From Alphaproteobacteria bacterium CG_4_9_14_3_um_filter_47_13 (GTDB taxonomy: Bacteria; Pseudomonadota; Alphaproteobacteria; Micavibrionales; Micavibrionaceae): a stretch of 32,186 nucleotides of DNA. Positions within the stretch are counted from its first letter, which is position 1. Every line of letters begins with the position of its first letter. Positions 15,088-24,170 of the stretch are shown in pieces. The position numbers and the translations under genes were made by a program. The notes under the pieces are model-generated. The model saw nothing but the letters and a program-made list of their open reading frames with translations, was not told where the DNA came from and did not search any database. The stretch is taken from assembly GCA_002789675.1 (NCBI GenBank), contig PFTR01000101.1, positions 734 to 32,919 of the forward strand, in the 5' to 3' direction.

Positions 15088-17202
15088 ATGTCCATGAAAG
15101 AAAAATGGGATGATGTATGCAACTCTACGAAAAAAAGCATTAACACCATAGCAAACCACTGGGCCATGGCCTCCTTAAACCAAAAGCTTGTTGTCGGCGC
15201 TTTAGGCATCGCTCTGGCAGGTGGTATCGCTTACTCGTATGGTGGTCAGGAACCAAACGAGTTTGATATCGAGAAAGCAATAGCCAGTAACCCAAAACAA
15301 TATACAGGAGTAGAAAACCTGTATTATAGCGCACTATTAAATGCAGTGCAGAATGGAAATGTTTCATCAATCATAATCGGTGATGAGGTCACACCATTCG
15401 GTACAGAATACTCCCGTCAGCCTGTTGCCTTCTCCCAACTTAAAGATAATCAGGGTTCCTATAAAACACATTTGGACTATACCAGTTTACCAGATTTGAC
15501 AAATAAAATATATGAACACAATCAAAGGGATCAGGATGATAAAAATGATATTGATTTTTCATTTGCTCCAGAAACTCCTGTAGAAGGTCCCGGATTTTTT
15601 GAATCTAATGCAGGAATATTTTTACTTATTGCGGCTATCATTGGCGCAACATTGTATCAGACAAGGAAAAATAGCCCCGGTGGTATGGGAGGCGCAGCAA
15701 AGCTTAAAAAGAGCCCTGCAAAACTTGTGAAACCAGAGGATAATAAAACACGCTTTGATGATGTTGCAGGCGCTGAAGAAGCCAAAGAAGATGTAGAAGA
15801 GATCATAGACTATTTACGTGATCCTAAAAAATATCACGATCTCGGCGGAAAAGCGCCAAAAGGTATTTTATTTGTTGGTCCTCCAGGAACAGGAAAAACC
15901 CTGCTGGCTAAAGCATTGGCAGGAGAAGCAGAGGTTCCCTTCCATCATGTTTCAGGATCAGATTTCGTGGAAATGTTTGTTGGTCTGGGCGCAAGCAAAG
16001 TACGTGAAATGTTTGCCGAAGTTAAAAAGCATACCCCTGCTATTCTTTTTATTGACGAGATTGATGCTGTCGGCAAAAAACGTGGGGCAAGCAGTATGGG
16101 CGGCAATGATGAACGCGAACAGACACTCAACCAACTTCTGATAGAAATGGACGGCTTTGAAAAAGATACCGGTGTCATTGTTATTGCCGCAACAAATAGA
16201 GAAGATGTTCTTGACACTGCACTGCTACGTCGTTTCGGTTCGAAAGTTCAGGTTCCACTCCCTGATATTCTGGGACGGGAAGCCATTCTTAAAGTGCACA
16301 CTAAAAATGTACCGCTGGCTGAAGATGTTGATCTTCATACTCTTGCCCGTGCAACACCAGGATTCTCGGGTTCTGATCTGTCTGATCTTATTGAAGGCGC
16401 CATTAAAATTGCCGTCAGAGAAAATGGTAAAAAGATCACAAATGACAACATAGGCAATGCAGTTGATAATATCATTATGGGTGGGAAACCACGAAAAACA
16501 GCCGTTATGACTTATAAAGAACTGAAAAACACAGCCTATCACGAAGCGGCACATGCCATAGTCGGCGCGATGACAGAGTGTGATCCTCTGCATAAAGTAA
16601 GTATTGTCGCGCGGGGGCATGCATTAGGTGTTACAATCAACTTGCCGGAAGAAGATCGCCATGGTTATAGCATTCAGGACTATGAAGATCGTATTGCCAT
16701 GGCACTTGCTGGTCGTCTGGGAGAAGAGATCAATGTTGGCAAGAAAGGTGTGACGACAGGGGCATCCAATGATATTGAAAGACTAACGCAAATGGCACGT
16801 GAAATGGCTTGCAAATTTGGCATGACTGAACTTGGACCGATTAATTACGGCATTGATCCACAGACAGGACAGTTAAATCTATCTGAAATGATGCTTAAAA
16901 AAATCGACACTGTCGTTGAGGCGATAGTTATGGATCAAGATACTAGAGCACGTGGTATTCTTGAAGATAATATAGATAAAGTTCACAAACTCGCGCAAGC
17001 ACTTCTTGATTATGAAACAGTGGACGGCAAAGAGTTTGAAATCATTATATCCGATGATTTTGACGGAACATTGCCTGGGCGTGAAACGGTTATCAGAAAA
17101 AATAATTCCGGCATCCAGACAAAAGCACCGGCAAATGATGACAATCAAAAGCCTGCTGTTGTTTCCAAAGCGGTTTCTTCTTTACCTACTTTAGGAAGAT
17201 AA
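15088..17202 (+). CDS. FtsH-like AAA metalloprotease, divergent paralog 1
   Basis: A 704-aa membrane AAA protease of the FtsH type. Order: membrane helix 1 (about 34-51), a 120-residue extracytoplasmic domain not clearly like the standard FtsH one, membrane helix 2 (about 175-190), AAA domain with Walker A GPPGTGKT (264-271), pore loop [11 protein letters not shown] and Walker B ILFIDE (319-324), and a zinc site HEAAH (485-489) with a third ligand in the ASNDIERL stretch. The second region of homology is altered: canonical ALLRPGRFDR reads [10 protein letters not shown] (378-387), two residues shorter and without the second arginine. The metal ligands are intact, so the protease may be active only in mixed hexamers with its neighbour. 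It has a low-complexity tail. GC looks lower than in paralog 2. Confidence 0.85.
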   Translation: MSMKEKWDDVCNSTKKSINTIANHWAMASLNQKLVVGALGIALAGGIAYSYGGQEPNEFDIEKAIASNPKQYTGVENLYYSALLNAVQNGNVSSIIIGDEVTPFGTEYSRQPVAFSQLKDNQGSYKTHLDYTSLPDLTNKIYEHNQRDQDDKNDIDFSFAPETPVEGPGFFESNAGIFLLIAAIIGATLYQTRKNSPGGMGGAAKLKKSPAKLVKPEDNKTRFDDVAGAEEAKEDVEEIIDYLRDPKKYHDLGGKAPKGILFVGPPGTGKTLLAKALAGEAEVPFHHVSGSDFVEMFVGLGASKVREMFAEVKKHTPAILFIDEIDAVGKKRGASSMGGNDEREQTLNQLLIEMDGFEKDTGVIVIAATNREDVLDTALLRRFGSKVQVPLPDILGREAILKVHTKNVPLAEDVDLHTLARATPGFSGSDLSDLIEGAIKIAVRENGKKITNDNIGNAVDNIIMGGKPRKTAVMTYKELKNTAYHEAAHAIVGAMTECDPLHKVSIVARGHALGVTINLPEEDRHGYSIQDYEDRIAMALAGRLGEEINVGKKGVTTGASNDIERLTQMAREMACKFGMTELGPINYGIDPQTGQLNLSEMMLKKIDTVVEAIVMDQDTRARGILEDNIDKVHKLAQALLDYETVDGKEFEIIISDDFDGTLPGRETVIRKNNSGIQTKAPANDDNQKPAVVSKAVSSLPTLGR

Positions 17203-17224
17203 AAACCGGCTCGGAACAAATATA

Positions 17225-17252
17225 CTCCTCCCGCTTCAAATTGCGGGAGGAG
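17225..17252. other. Strong intergenic hairpin between the two FtsH-like genes
   Basis: CTCCTCCCGC and GCGGGAGGAG are perfect 10-bp complements around TTCAAATT. The GC-rich stem begins 22 bp after the stop of paralog 1. No U-run follows on either strand, so it looks more like a 3' mRNA-stabilising or attenuating structure than a classic terminator. It could set different expression levels of the two proteases. Confidence 0.6.
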
Positions 17253-17325
17253 AAAGAAAAATCATTAAAATACTACAGTCATTAAAAAATACCAAAAAAC
17301 AATAAGAAACAGAAAGCGCCCCCCA

Positions 17326-19320
17326 ATGAAAGACCAGCCACCGCAAAAAGATAAAGAACCGGATTCTTTTAAAGAAAAACTTGCGAGGGTCAAATACTCT
17401 GTTCTCAGGAATAAATTTGCGTTAAGTGCAGGCGCTCTGATCCTGACCGGCGCCCTTCTTTCAAATAACGATGTCGATACAGCACAGGAGCCTGAAAAAC
17501 TATCCTACAGTCAATTCTATGACAAACTGACAGAAGAGGGCGACAAAAGTATCAAAAATGCCTTCATCACCATAAATGAAGACAACAAACCCGTTATCAA
17601 AGGCGAATTTGACGATAAAACACCCTATTACACCGAAAGACCCCTGACAGACTCAGGCCTTTTCGACGATCTCAAGAATGCAAAAAAAGATGGTAAAATA
17701 GAAAGCTACGATATCATCCAGCCTGATCCGCCGAATGCCGTTCTGGGTTTTGCAGCAGCAATGCTGGTTCCGCTCGTTCTTCTCGGCGGTTTAATGGCTG
17801 GCTATCTCTATTATACAAAAAAAGGCGGCAAAAAAATGGAGCCGACCCTTCCCCAAAATAATCAAACAAAGTTTAAAGATGTGGCAGGCGCCGATGAAGC
17901 CAAGGAAGAACTCATAGAAATCGTTGATTTTCTGAAAGCGCATAAAAACGGAAAGACTATGGCCAACAATTTAGGCGGACAGTGCCCCACAGGCGTTCTG
18001 TTTACAGGCGACCCCGGAAACGGCAAGACCCTGCTCGCCCGCGCAGTGGCGGGGGAGGCCGGCGTTCCTTTCTTTGCCATATCCGGTTCTGATTTTGTCG
18101 AAATGTTTGTCGGTGTGGGCGCTTCAAGAGTGCGCAATTTATTTGATCAGGCCCGAAAATCATCGCCCTGCATGATTTTTATTGACGAGATTGATGCTGT
18201 CGGTAAACAACGCGGCCATGGACTCAGCAGGTCAAGTGATGAACAGGAACAGACGTTAAACCAGCTTCTTGTGGAAATGGACGGTTTTAATAAAGACACC
18301 GGAGTCATTGTTATGGCGGCGACAAACCGTCCGGATATGCTTGATTCTGCCCTCACACGTCCCGGACGCTTTGATCGAAAAATCATTGTTCCACATCCTG
18401 ATATAAAGGCGCGGGAACAAATTTTAAATATCCATATGAAGAAAATTGTCATCGACCCCGATCTGGATATTCATGAAGTTGCCAAAGGTTCCATTGGCAT
18501 GTCCGGTGCCGATCTTGCCAATCTTGTCAATGAAGCCGCACGAACCGCAAGCCGCCGCAACGCAGAATATGTAACATTAAAAGATTTTGAGGATACACGG
18601 GATAAAATATGGATGGGTGCCGAAAGTAAACTTGTCCTCAGTCCCGAAGAACGGAGAACAACCGCCTATCACGAAGCCGGACACGCTATTGCTCTTTGGG
18701 TAAACAATAATAAAGATCTCCATAAGATCAGTATCGTTCCGCGTGGCAAGGCGCTTGGTGTCACGATGGCCATTCCTGAAACCGATAAATATAGTATGCA
18801 CTTGCAAGACTTGAAGAACGATCTCGTTATGCTTTATGCCGGACGTATGGCCGAAGAATATCTCTATCCCGGGAACCCCACAACCGGTGCTGATAATGAT
18901 ATTGAGCGTGCCACCGGACTGGCGCGAAATATGGTGACCCGATGGGGCATGACGTGGGCAGGCAATAAGGAGAATAAGTTTGGCGTTGTCAATTATGCTC
19001 CGAATAGTCTAACAGGTGCCTATGCTGAAAAGTCACAACAAACCCAAGAGCATATCGATCAGGAAGTCAAAAACATATCAATTGGCGCTATGGAAGAAGC
19101 TGCAAAGCTTATACGGGATCATGAACAGGAATTTACTGCCATTGCCGAAGCCTTGCTGGAACATGAAACCCTGAACCGCCAGCAGATTGAAGATGCCATT
19201 GCCGGCAGACCCATTAAAAGTCATAAAACAGAAATCAAAGCCGGAAACGATAATTCTCCTGAAGAGAAAACCGGGAAAGCGCTGGCCAGTCAGTCAACCC
19301 TTTCAACACCCGGAATGTAA
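17326..19320 (+). CDS. FtsH-like AAA metalloprotease, paralog 2
   Basis: A 664-aa FtsH-family protease. Membrane helix 1 is at about 30-46, followed by a domain starting [14 protein letters not shown], like the normal FtsH extracytoplasmic domain; helix 2 is at about 139-163. The AAA domain has Walker A GDPGNGKT (228-235; canonical is GPPGTGKT, the catalytic K and T are kept), Walker B MIFIDE (283-288) and a complete second region of homology, [10 protein letters not shown] (343-352). The zinc site is HEAGH (449-453) with the [10 protein letters not shown] aspartate. It is more standard than paralog 1 and follows it by 123 bp. The ribosome site is poor (AGAAAG). I would expect a separate canonical ftsH elsewhere in the genome. 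Confidence 0.87.
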   Translation: MKDQPPQKDKEPDSFKEKLARVKYSVLRNKFALSAGALILTGALLSNNDVDTAQEPEKLSYSQFYDKLTEEGDKSIKNAFITINEDNKPVIKGEFDDKTPYYTERPLTDSGLFDDLKNAKKDGKIESYDIIQPDPPNAVLGFAAAMLVPLVLLGGLMAGYLYYTKKGGKKMEPTLPQNNQTKFKDVAGADEAKEELIEIVDFLKAHKNGKTMANNLGGQCPTGVLFTGDPGNGKTLLARAVAGEAGVPFFAISGSDFVEMFVGVGASRVRNLFDQARKSSPCMIFIDEIDAVGKQRGHGLSRSSDEQEQTLNQLLVEMDGFNKDTGVIVMAATNRPDMLDSALTRPGRFDRKIIVPHPDIKAREQILNIHMKKIVIDPDLDIHEVAKGSIGMSGADLANLVNEAARTASRRNAEYVTLKDFEDTRDKIWMGAESKLVLSPEERRTTAYHEAGHAIALWVNNNKDLHKISIVPRGKALGVTMAIPETDKYSMHLQDLKNDLVMLYAGRMAEEYLYPGNPTTGADNDIERATGLARNMVTRWGMTWAGNKENKFGVVNYAPNSLTGAYAEKSQQTQEHIDQEVKNISIGAMEEAAKLIRDHEQEFTAIAEALLEHETLNRQQIEDAIAGRPIKSHKTEIKAGNDNSPEEKTGKALASQSTLSTPGM

Positions 19321-19341
19321 AACCATTAAAGAGGCCTGATA

Positions 19342-19851
19342 TCACCCACGCGGCCTGATTTTATGTTTTTTGTAATAGCGGCGGCAGGCCTCGTACAGAG
19401 CCTGCGCCAGCGCCGCGCCCTCGCGGCCACCATCGCCCTTCAACTGGCTATGGATAATCACCTGTAATGTATTCTGGTGCGCTTTGATAACCTCAAAGAC
19501 ATCATCATCAAGAGCATCAATATTTTCCATGAAATTCAGAATAATATTGGCAATCTCGCTCACCAGCATATATTTAAACATCCCGCCACTGGCTTTCAGC
19601 TCCATGACCGGGTCTGTTAATTTATCAATGGCCTCCTTGCCTTTTATTGTTCCCGCCTGCGCGTCTTTCAGTGCCAGATCCAGCCGCGCCAGGATAACCT
19701 CGGCATGAGGCACAAAATCGACAATATTATTATCAATATAAGCCTCCATCCCCTGCAGCCGCAACGGGTCAACGCCTCCATATCCCATTTTCTGCCGGAG
19801 AATATTCGGCGGATCAATAAATCTGACCTTTTTTGTTTCCTGATTCGTCAT
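19342..19851 (-). CDS. Helical protein of unknown function next to a response regulator
   Basis: I do not recognise this 169-aa soluble protein. It begins VRFIDPPNILRQKMGYGGVDPLRL, then is predominantly helical (MEAYIDNNIVDFVPHAEVILARLDLALKDA ... VSEIANIILNFMENIDALDDDVFEVIKAHQNTLQVIIHSQL) and ends in a basic tail. No signal peptide, membrane segment or catalytic motif is visible. Its start is 21 nt after the response-regulator stop, so they are probably one transcript; a role as output partner of that regulator is a guess. The ribosome site GGGGAAGG lies very close to the ATG. Confidence 0.75.
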   Translation of the reverse strand: MTNQETKKVRFIDPPNILRQKMGYGGVDPLRLQGMEAYIDNNIVDFVPHAEVILARLDLALKDAQAGTIKGKEAIDKLTDPVMELKASGGMFKYMLVSEIANIILNFMENIDALDDDVFEVIKAHQNTLQVIIHSQLKGDGGREGAALAQALYEACRRYYKKHKIRPRG

Positions 19852-19872
19852 TGCCTTCCCCGAAAATATCCT

Positions 19873-20472
19873 TTATTTCTTTTCCTTGTTTTTTGAAGAC
19901 TTTGCCGTTTTCTGCGCCTTTTTCTTAAGATCGCGCAACAACCCCAAAGCTTCTTCCCGAAGTATATCGTCACCCTCAGGGAGGGTATCACTGCCGCGAC
20001 GGGACGGGCCTGTATAATGATCCGGCTTCCTGCGACGGCGGTCAGGTCCGAAAAAAGACTGGACATCAACAAAACGGCGCGGCTTTTCAATAAGCTGTTC
20101 AATACGGGCATAAAGATCCTTGCCACGGAAAGGTTTCACCAGAAACTCGGTAATACCGCTATCCCGCGCCTGCTCCACACGCACTCTATGGCTATAACCC
20201 GTCATCATGATAATAGGGACAAAAGGATTCGGTGATTTCGGATCCGTTCGTATTTTTCGAATGAGCTCCGTACCATCATAAGGCTCCATCAACCAGTCGG
20301 TAATCACAATATCCGGATTATGCATCAGAAATTTTCTAAATCCGGTATCGGCATCACTGGCCGTCATCACATTCTCGAACCCGAGAATCCCCAGCAACGA
20401 TGCTGTCAGCGCCAGCATCGGCTTCATATCGTCAATAACCAGAATGTTCGTACTTTTAAATTGATAAGGCAT
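19873..20472 (-). CDS. CheY-like response regulator with arginine-rich tail
   Basis: A 199-aa receiver-domain protein. Phosphorylation-site residues are all present: acidic pair D14-D15 in LVIDDMKP, phospho-acceptor D59 in IVITDWLMEP, T91 in MMTGYS, and K113 in FLVKPF. After the receiver (to about 130) comes a tail with FFGPDRRRRKP and YTGPSRRGSD (140-162), an arginine-rich GPxRR pattern seen after some alphaproteobacterial receivers, and then a Lys-rich end. There is no DNA-binding domain. The ATG at 20470-20472 is chosen over an upstream in-frame TTG at 20535. It is divergent from the dehydrogenase gene. Confidence 0.87.
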   Translation of the reverse strand: MPYQFKSTNILVIDDMKPMLALTASLLGILGFENVMTASDADTGFRKFLMHNPDIVITDWLMEPYDGTELIRKIRTDPKSPNPFVPIIMMTGYSHRVRVEQARDSGITEFLVKPFRGKDLYARIEQLIEKPRRFVDVQSFFGPDRRRRKPDHYTGPSRRGSDTLPEGDDILREEALGLLRDLKKKAQKTAKSSKNKEKK

Positions 20473-20570
20473 ATCTATGAAATATTTTATCTCTATAGAT
20501 GATAGATTCGCACGATTTTTTACGCAGAACAACAAAAAAATCGGTAAACTCTATCCGTCAAAAGAGCGCT

Positions 20571-20615
20571 TCGGCACGTGACAGCCCCCCATTCAAGCTT
20601 CATCGGCACATGACA
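20571..20615. promoter_or_regulatory. Two direct repeats between the divergent regulator and dehydrogenase genes
   Basis: TCGGCACGTGACA (20571-20583) and TCGGCACATGACA (20603-20615) differ at one base and are spaced 32 bp start to start, about three helical turns. They lie just upstream of the dehydrogenase promoter candidate, a good arrangement for binding a regulator dimer on one face of the DNA. Confidence 0.5.
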
Positions 20616-20634
20616 ACTTACGCTAACTCTTACC

Positions 20635-20663
20635 TTGTTATGCTTTTTTAAACGTCTTAAACT
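20635..20663 (+). promoter_or_regulatory. Weak promoter candidate for the dehydrogenase operon
   Basis: TTGTTA (20635-20640), a 17-nt spacer and TAAACT (20658-20663), each 4 of 6 to consensus, lie 34 bp before the chosen ATG. A weak core promoter next to the paired repeats at 20571-20615 would fit activator control. Confidence 0.3.
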
Positions 20664-20697
20664 AGTGTCCATACAATCAACGAAAAGGATCATCAGA

Positions 20698-21951
20698 ATG
20701 ATGAGTGCCACCAGCATAATACCCGCAACTAAAATGCCCGCAACAAAAGAACAGTTCGATCAGGTCTTTTCAGATTTTAAAAAGCGCTTTGATGCGATGG
20801 AGCCGGAAGTGGAAGAGATTGTGCGCGATCCTGCAATGGGGATTGAAGGCTATGTCGTGGTCTGGAATACCGGTATTTCCAAAGGCGGAAAACTGGAAGG
20901 CTGCGGCAAGGGCGGAACGCGCATTATGCCGGACTTGAAGCTTGAGGATATCAGACGTTTAGCACGCAGCATGGCGCTTAAAAATGCAGCGGCGGGTTTA
21001 CCGCTCGGCGGCGGGAAAGCAGGCCTGAAAGCGGATCCCAAGGCTCCTGACTTTGAAAAAACCTATCGCCGTTTTGTGACGTTGTGCAAACCGCACCTTT
21101 ATAAATTCGGCGGCAAATATGGCGGTTTTGGCTTTGATATCGGCGCATCTCCTGTCCATGCCCTGTGGGCTTGTGATGAACTCGGCACGACAGACTGCTT
21201 TACCGGAAAGCCCCTTGAAATGGGTGGCACCGATTATGACCGCGAAGGCATCGCCGGACTGGGCGTTGCAGTAGCCGCCCGCGCCGCTCTTGCGTATGAT
21301 GGAAAACAGCCCTCTGGTGTGACTTTTTCCGTACAGGGACTGGGCGCGATGGGAGCAGCCGTCTTCCGCTATTTTTCCGAATATGGCGGGCATTTACGGG
21401 CGCTGGCTGATCCGCTCTATGGCGGGACATGGACACTGGCCAATGATCCCTCCCCGCAACTGCGGGAGGCTTTGATAAAACGGGACACAGAGACTGTCAG
21501 AACCCTGCTCGCTACAGAAGGGCAAAAGCAAAGCGTTGATACGCAGGATGCACTCTATCAAGATGTCGATGTCCTGTTTCCCTGTGCCGTTCAGGATGTC
21601 ATTACAATCGAGAATGTCGATAAAATAAAAGCGCATTACATAAGCGAAGGCGCAAATAATCCCACGACCCCCGAGGCTTATACAAACCTGTTCAAGCGCG
21701 GCATTACCGTCATTCCCGATTTTATCGCCAATGTCGGCGGCATTATCGCAGCCTATATCGAGCTTGTCTCCGATGTCACGCCGGAAGAAAATGTCAGAAC
21801 CCGCGCCAAGGTCAAGGAAGCCAAAGACATGACAGAGCAAAAAATAGCCGCCAATGTCCATGAATTGCTGGACATGGTAAAAACTCTTGGGGTCGAGCCT
21901 TCCCACGCCGGCCAATATATGGCCTACCGTAATATTCTTGGCACAGAATAG
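20698..21951 (+). CDS. Glu/Leu/Phe/Val dehydrogenase family protein
   Basis: This is a 417-aa NAD(P)-dependent amino acid dehydrogenase, which reversibly deaminates an L-amino acid to its 2-oxoacid. The substrate-binding half has GCGKGGTRIMPDL and LPLGGGKAGL (101-110, catalytic Lys 107). The nucleotide-binding half has VQGLGAMGAA (212-221). EGANNPTTPEA and FIANVGGIIAAYIE near the C-terminus are family hallmarks. The ATG at 20698 is chosen because AAGGA lies 8 nt upstream; an in-frame TTG at 20635 coincides with the -35 candidate. It is followed after 11 nt by a fused 2-oxoacid dehydrogenase E1, so leucine, isoleucine or valine are likelier substrates than glutamate, but specificity cannot be read by eye. 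Confidence 0.85.
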   Translation: MMSATSIIPATKMPATKEQFDQVFSDFKKRFDAMEPEVEEIVRDPAMGIEGYVVVWNTGISKGGKLEGCGKGGTRIMPDLKLEDIRRLARSMALKNAAAGLPLGGGKAGLKADPKAPDFEKTYRRFVTLCKPHLYKFGGKYGGFGFDIGASPVHALWACDELGTTDCFTGKPLEMGGTDYDREGIAGLGVAVAARAALAYDGKQPSGVTFSVQGLGAMGAAVFRYFSEYGGHLRALADPLYGGTWTLANDPSPQLREALIKRDTETVRTLLATEGQKQSVDTQDALYQDVDVLFPCAVQDVITIENVDKIKAHYISEGANNPTTPEAYTNLFKRGITVIPDFIANVGGIIAAYIELVSDVTPEENVRTRAKVKEAKDMTEQKIAANVHELLDMVKTLGVEPSHAGQYMAYRNILGTE

Positions 21952-21962
21952 GGCGTTGTTCC

Positions 21963-24161
21963 ATGCAGGATCGTGCCGAAATCGTCCATCATAATTTCCT
22001 GACCCGTGTGCAGGATGAAAACCTTCCCGACCTTACGACAACGCTGGCAGAGTCCGGCCTGTCCCCTGCGCAGGCCGTAGAAATTTTTGAAAGCCAGTGC
22101 CTGAGCCGCCAGCTTGATAATGTCTCGCGCAAATTACAGACACAGGGCGAAGGATTTTACACCATCGGCAGTTCCGGCCACGAAGGCAATGCTGCCATTG
22201 CGGCCGCTTTCCGGCGCTATGACATGGCGTTTTTGCATTACCGCGATGCCGCCTTTTTTATCCAGCGTTCCAAACAGCTTGCAGGAAGCACCACCCTCTG
22301 GGATATGCTGCTCAGCTTCACGACAGCGAAGGAAGATCCTATTTCCGGTGGACGCCATAAGGTTCTGGGCAGCAAGGCTCTCTTCGTCCCGCCGCAAACC
22401 AGCACCATTGCCTCGCACCTTCCCAAAGCCGTTGGGGCGGCTTACAGCATTGGCCTGAATAGAAGGCTGGGACGCAAGGGAATTCTTCCTGATGATGGTG
22501 TCATCTTATGCAGTTTTGGCGATGCCTCCGCCAACCACTCTACTGCACAGGGCGCGATCAATACCGCAAGCTGGACGAGTTATCGTAATGTGCCGCTGCC
22601 GCTTATATTCATATGCGAGGATAACGGCATCGGCATTTCCACCCCGACCCCTGAGGGCTGGATTAAAGCCAGTCTTGGCAATAAACCGGGTCTTCAGTAT
22701 TTTTACTGTAACGGCCTTGATGTATTCGATACGTACCGTATATCTAGAGAAGCCGAAGAATATACTAGGAAAACCCGTAAACCGTCTTTCCTTCATATGG
22801 GCTGTATCCGCCTGTTCGGTCATGCAGGGCCGGACGCGCAGCATATGTACTTAAACCAGAAACAGATCGAAGACACTGAAAGCCATGATCCCCTGCTCTA
22901 TTCTGCGACCCTCCTTATCAAGAACAACATTCTTGATAAGGAGAAAATTCTTAACTTATACAAAGGGATCGGAGAAACTGTTGCACGTGCTGCCGGACAA
23001 GCCATGACCCGCCCCAAAATGCACAGTGCCCCCGAAGTCATGGAATCAATTATCCCCCCCAAACGGACGCTGCCTCCCGCTCAAAAACCGGAAATATCAC
23101 GGCTGGATTTATTCAAAGACGATGCCGCCCTGATGAAACAGCCGCAACATATGGCAAAGCTTCTGAGCTGGACGCTGGCGGATCTGATGAACGACCATCC
23201 GGAAATCGTCGCGGCAGGCGAAGATATTGGCCGTAAGGGCGGCGCTTATACCGTCACGCAAAAACTGCAAAACAAATTCGGGGCGCACCGCGTCATTGAT
23301 ACATTGCTGGACGAACAAAGCATTCTTGGCCTTGCCATCGGGGTTGCGCATAACGATATCCTTCCCATTCCCGAAATCCAGTTTCTGGCCTATCTCCACA
23401 ATGCCGAAGACCAGCTACGCGGTGAAGCGGCGACGTTAAGCTTCTTTTCCAACGGACAATATACAAACCCCATGGTTCTCCGCATCGCAGGTCTTGGATA
23501 CCAGAAAGGCTTTGGCGGTCATTTCCACAATGATAACTCCATTGCCGTCCTGCGCGATATTCCCGGACTCATTATTGCCTGTCCGAGCAATGGCGGCGAT
23601 GCCGTTGAAATGCTTAGAGAATCTGTCCGGCTGGCGCGGGAGGAACAGCGTGTTGTTATCTTTCTGGAACCGATTGCCCTTTATATGACCCGCGACCTCC
23701 ACGATCCCAAAGACAATCTCTGGGCAGCCGATTATAAACCACCGGCAAACGCCACGCCGATCAGACTTGGTGATATTGGCCAGTATGGAAATGGCACAGA
23801 TCTTTGTATTCTTTCCTACGCCAATGGCTATTATCTCTCAAGACAAGCCGCTAAAATACTGGAAGAGAAACACAAAATAAAACTACGTGTGATTGATTTG
23901 CGCTGGCTGGCGCCCCTTCATAAAGAGGCTATTCTGGACGCTGTCAAACCCTGTAAAAACCTGCTGATTGTCGATGAATGCCGCACCACGGGCAGCCTGT
24001 CCGAAACCCTGATGAGCCTGATCCATGAAAACCTGTCCCCGCCTCCCAACACAAAACGCCTTGCCGCCGAGGATAGCTTTATTCCTTTGGGAAGAGTAGC
24101 CACAGTCACAATGCCCGGTAAAGAGGAAATCATTGAAGCCGCTATAAAACTGGTAAAATAA
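21963..24161 (+). CDS. Fused E1 alpha-beta 2-oxoacid dehydrogenase (probable branched-chain type)
   Basis: The 732-aa protein joins both halves of a thiamine-diphosphate E1. The alpha half (about 45-330) has the E1-alpha pattern GSSGHEGNAAIAAAF, HYRDAAFFI and the TPP/Mg motif GDASANH (186-192) ending at N221 in CEDNGIGIST. After a linker with proline-rich stretches, the beta half (about 395-732) shows GEDIGRKGGAYTVTQKL, DTLLDEQSILGLAIGVA, PIPEIQFLAYLHNAEDQLRGEA and a C-terminal transketolase-like end. Such E1 enzymes feed decarboxylated oxoacids to a lipoyl E2; no E2 or E3 gene is visible here. It lies 11 nt after the amino acid dehydrogenase, giving deamination and oxidative decarboxylation in one transcript. 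Confidence 0.85.
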   Translation: MQDRAEIVHHNFLTRVQDENLPDLTTTLAESGLSPAQAVEIFESQCLSRQLDNVSRKLQTQGEGFYTIGSSGHEGNAAIAAAFRRYDMAFLHYRDAAFFIQRSKQLAGSTTLWDMLLSFTTAKEDPISGGRHKVLGSKALFVPPQTSTIASHLPKAVGAAYSIGLNRRLGRKGILPDDGVILCSFGDASANHSTAQGAINTASWTSYRNVPLPLIFICEDNGIGISTPTPEGWIKASLGNKPGLQYFYCNGLDVFDTYRISREAEEYTRKTRKPSFLHMGCIRLFGHAGPDAQHMYLNQKQIEDTESHDPLLYSATLLIKNNILDKEKILNLYKGIGETVARAAGQAMTRPKMHSAPEVMESIIPPKRTLPPAQKPEISRLDLFKDDAALMKQPQHMAKLLSWTLADLMNDHPEIVAAGEDIGRKGGAYTVTQKLQNKFGAHRVIDTLLDEQSILGLAIGVAHNDILPIPEIQFLAYLHNAEDQLRGEAATLSFFSNGQYTNPMVLRIAGLGYQKGFGGHFHNDNSIAVLRDIPGLIIACPSNGGDAVEMLRESVRLAREEQRVVIFLEPIALYMTRDLHDPKDNLWAADYKPPANATPIRLGDIGQYGNGTDLCILSYANGYYLSRQAAKILEEKHKIKLRVIDLRWLAPLHKEAILDAVKPCKNLLIVDECRTTGSLSETLMSLIHENLSPPPNTKRLAAEDSFIPLGRVATVTMPGKEEIIEAAIKLVK
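22911..22943. repeat. 14-bp perfect inverted repeat inside the E1 gene
   Basis: CTCCTTATCAAGAA (22911-22924) and TTCTTGATAAGGAG (22930-22943) are exact complements around a 5-nt loop. They encode part of the alpha half close to its C-terminal border (around residues 317-327, within LLIKNNILDKEK). Such a long perfect hairpin in coding DNA is unexpected. Confidence 0.75.
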
Positions 24162-24170
24162 CAGTTCGCA

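Noticed and set aside
19332-19380. AGGCC...GGCCT pair after the second FtsH-like gene as a terminator
   Set aside because: Only a 5-bp stem, partly inside the end of the convergent gene; too weak to call.
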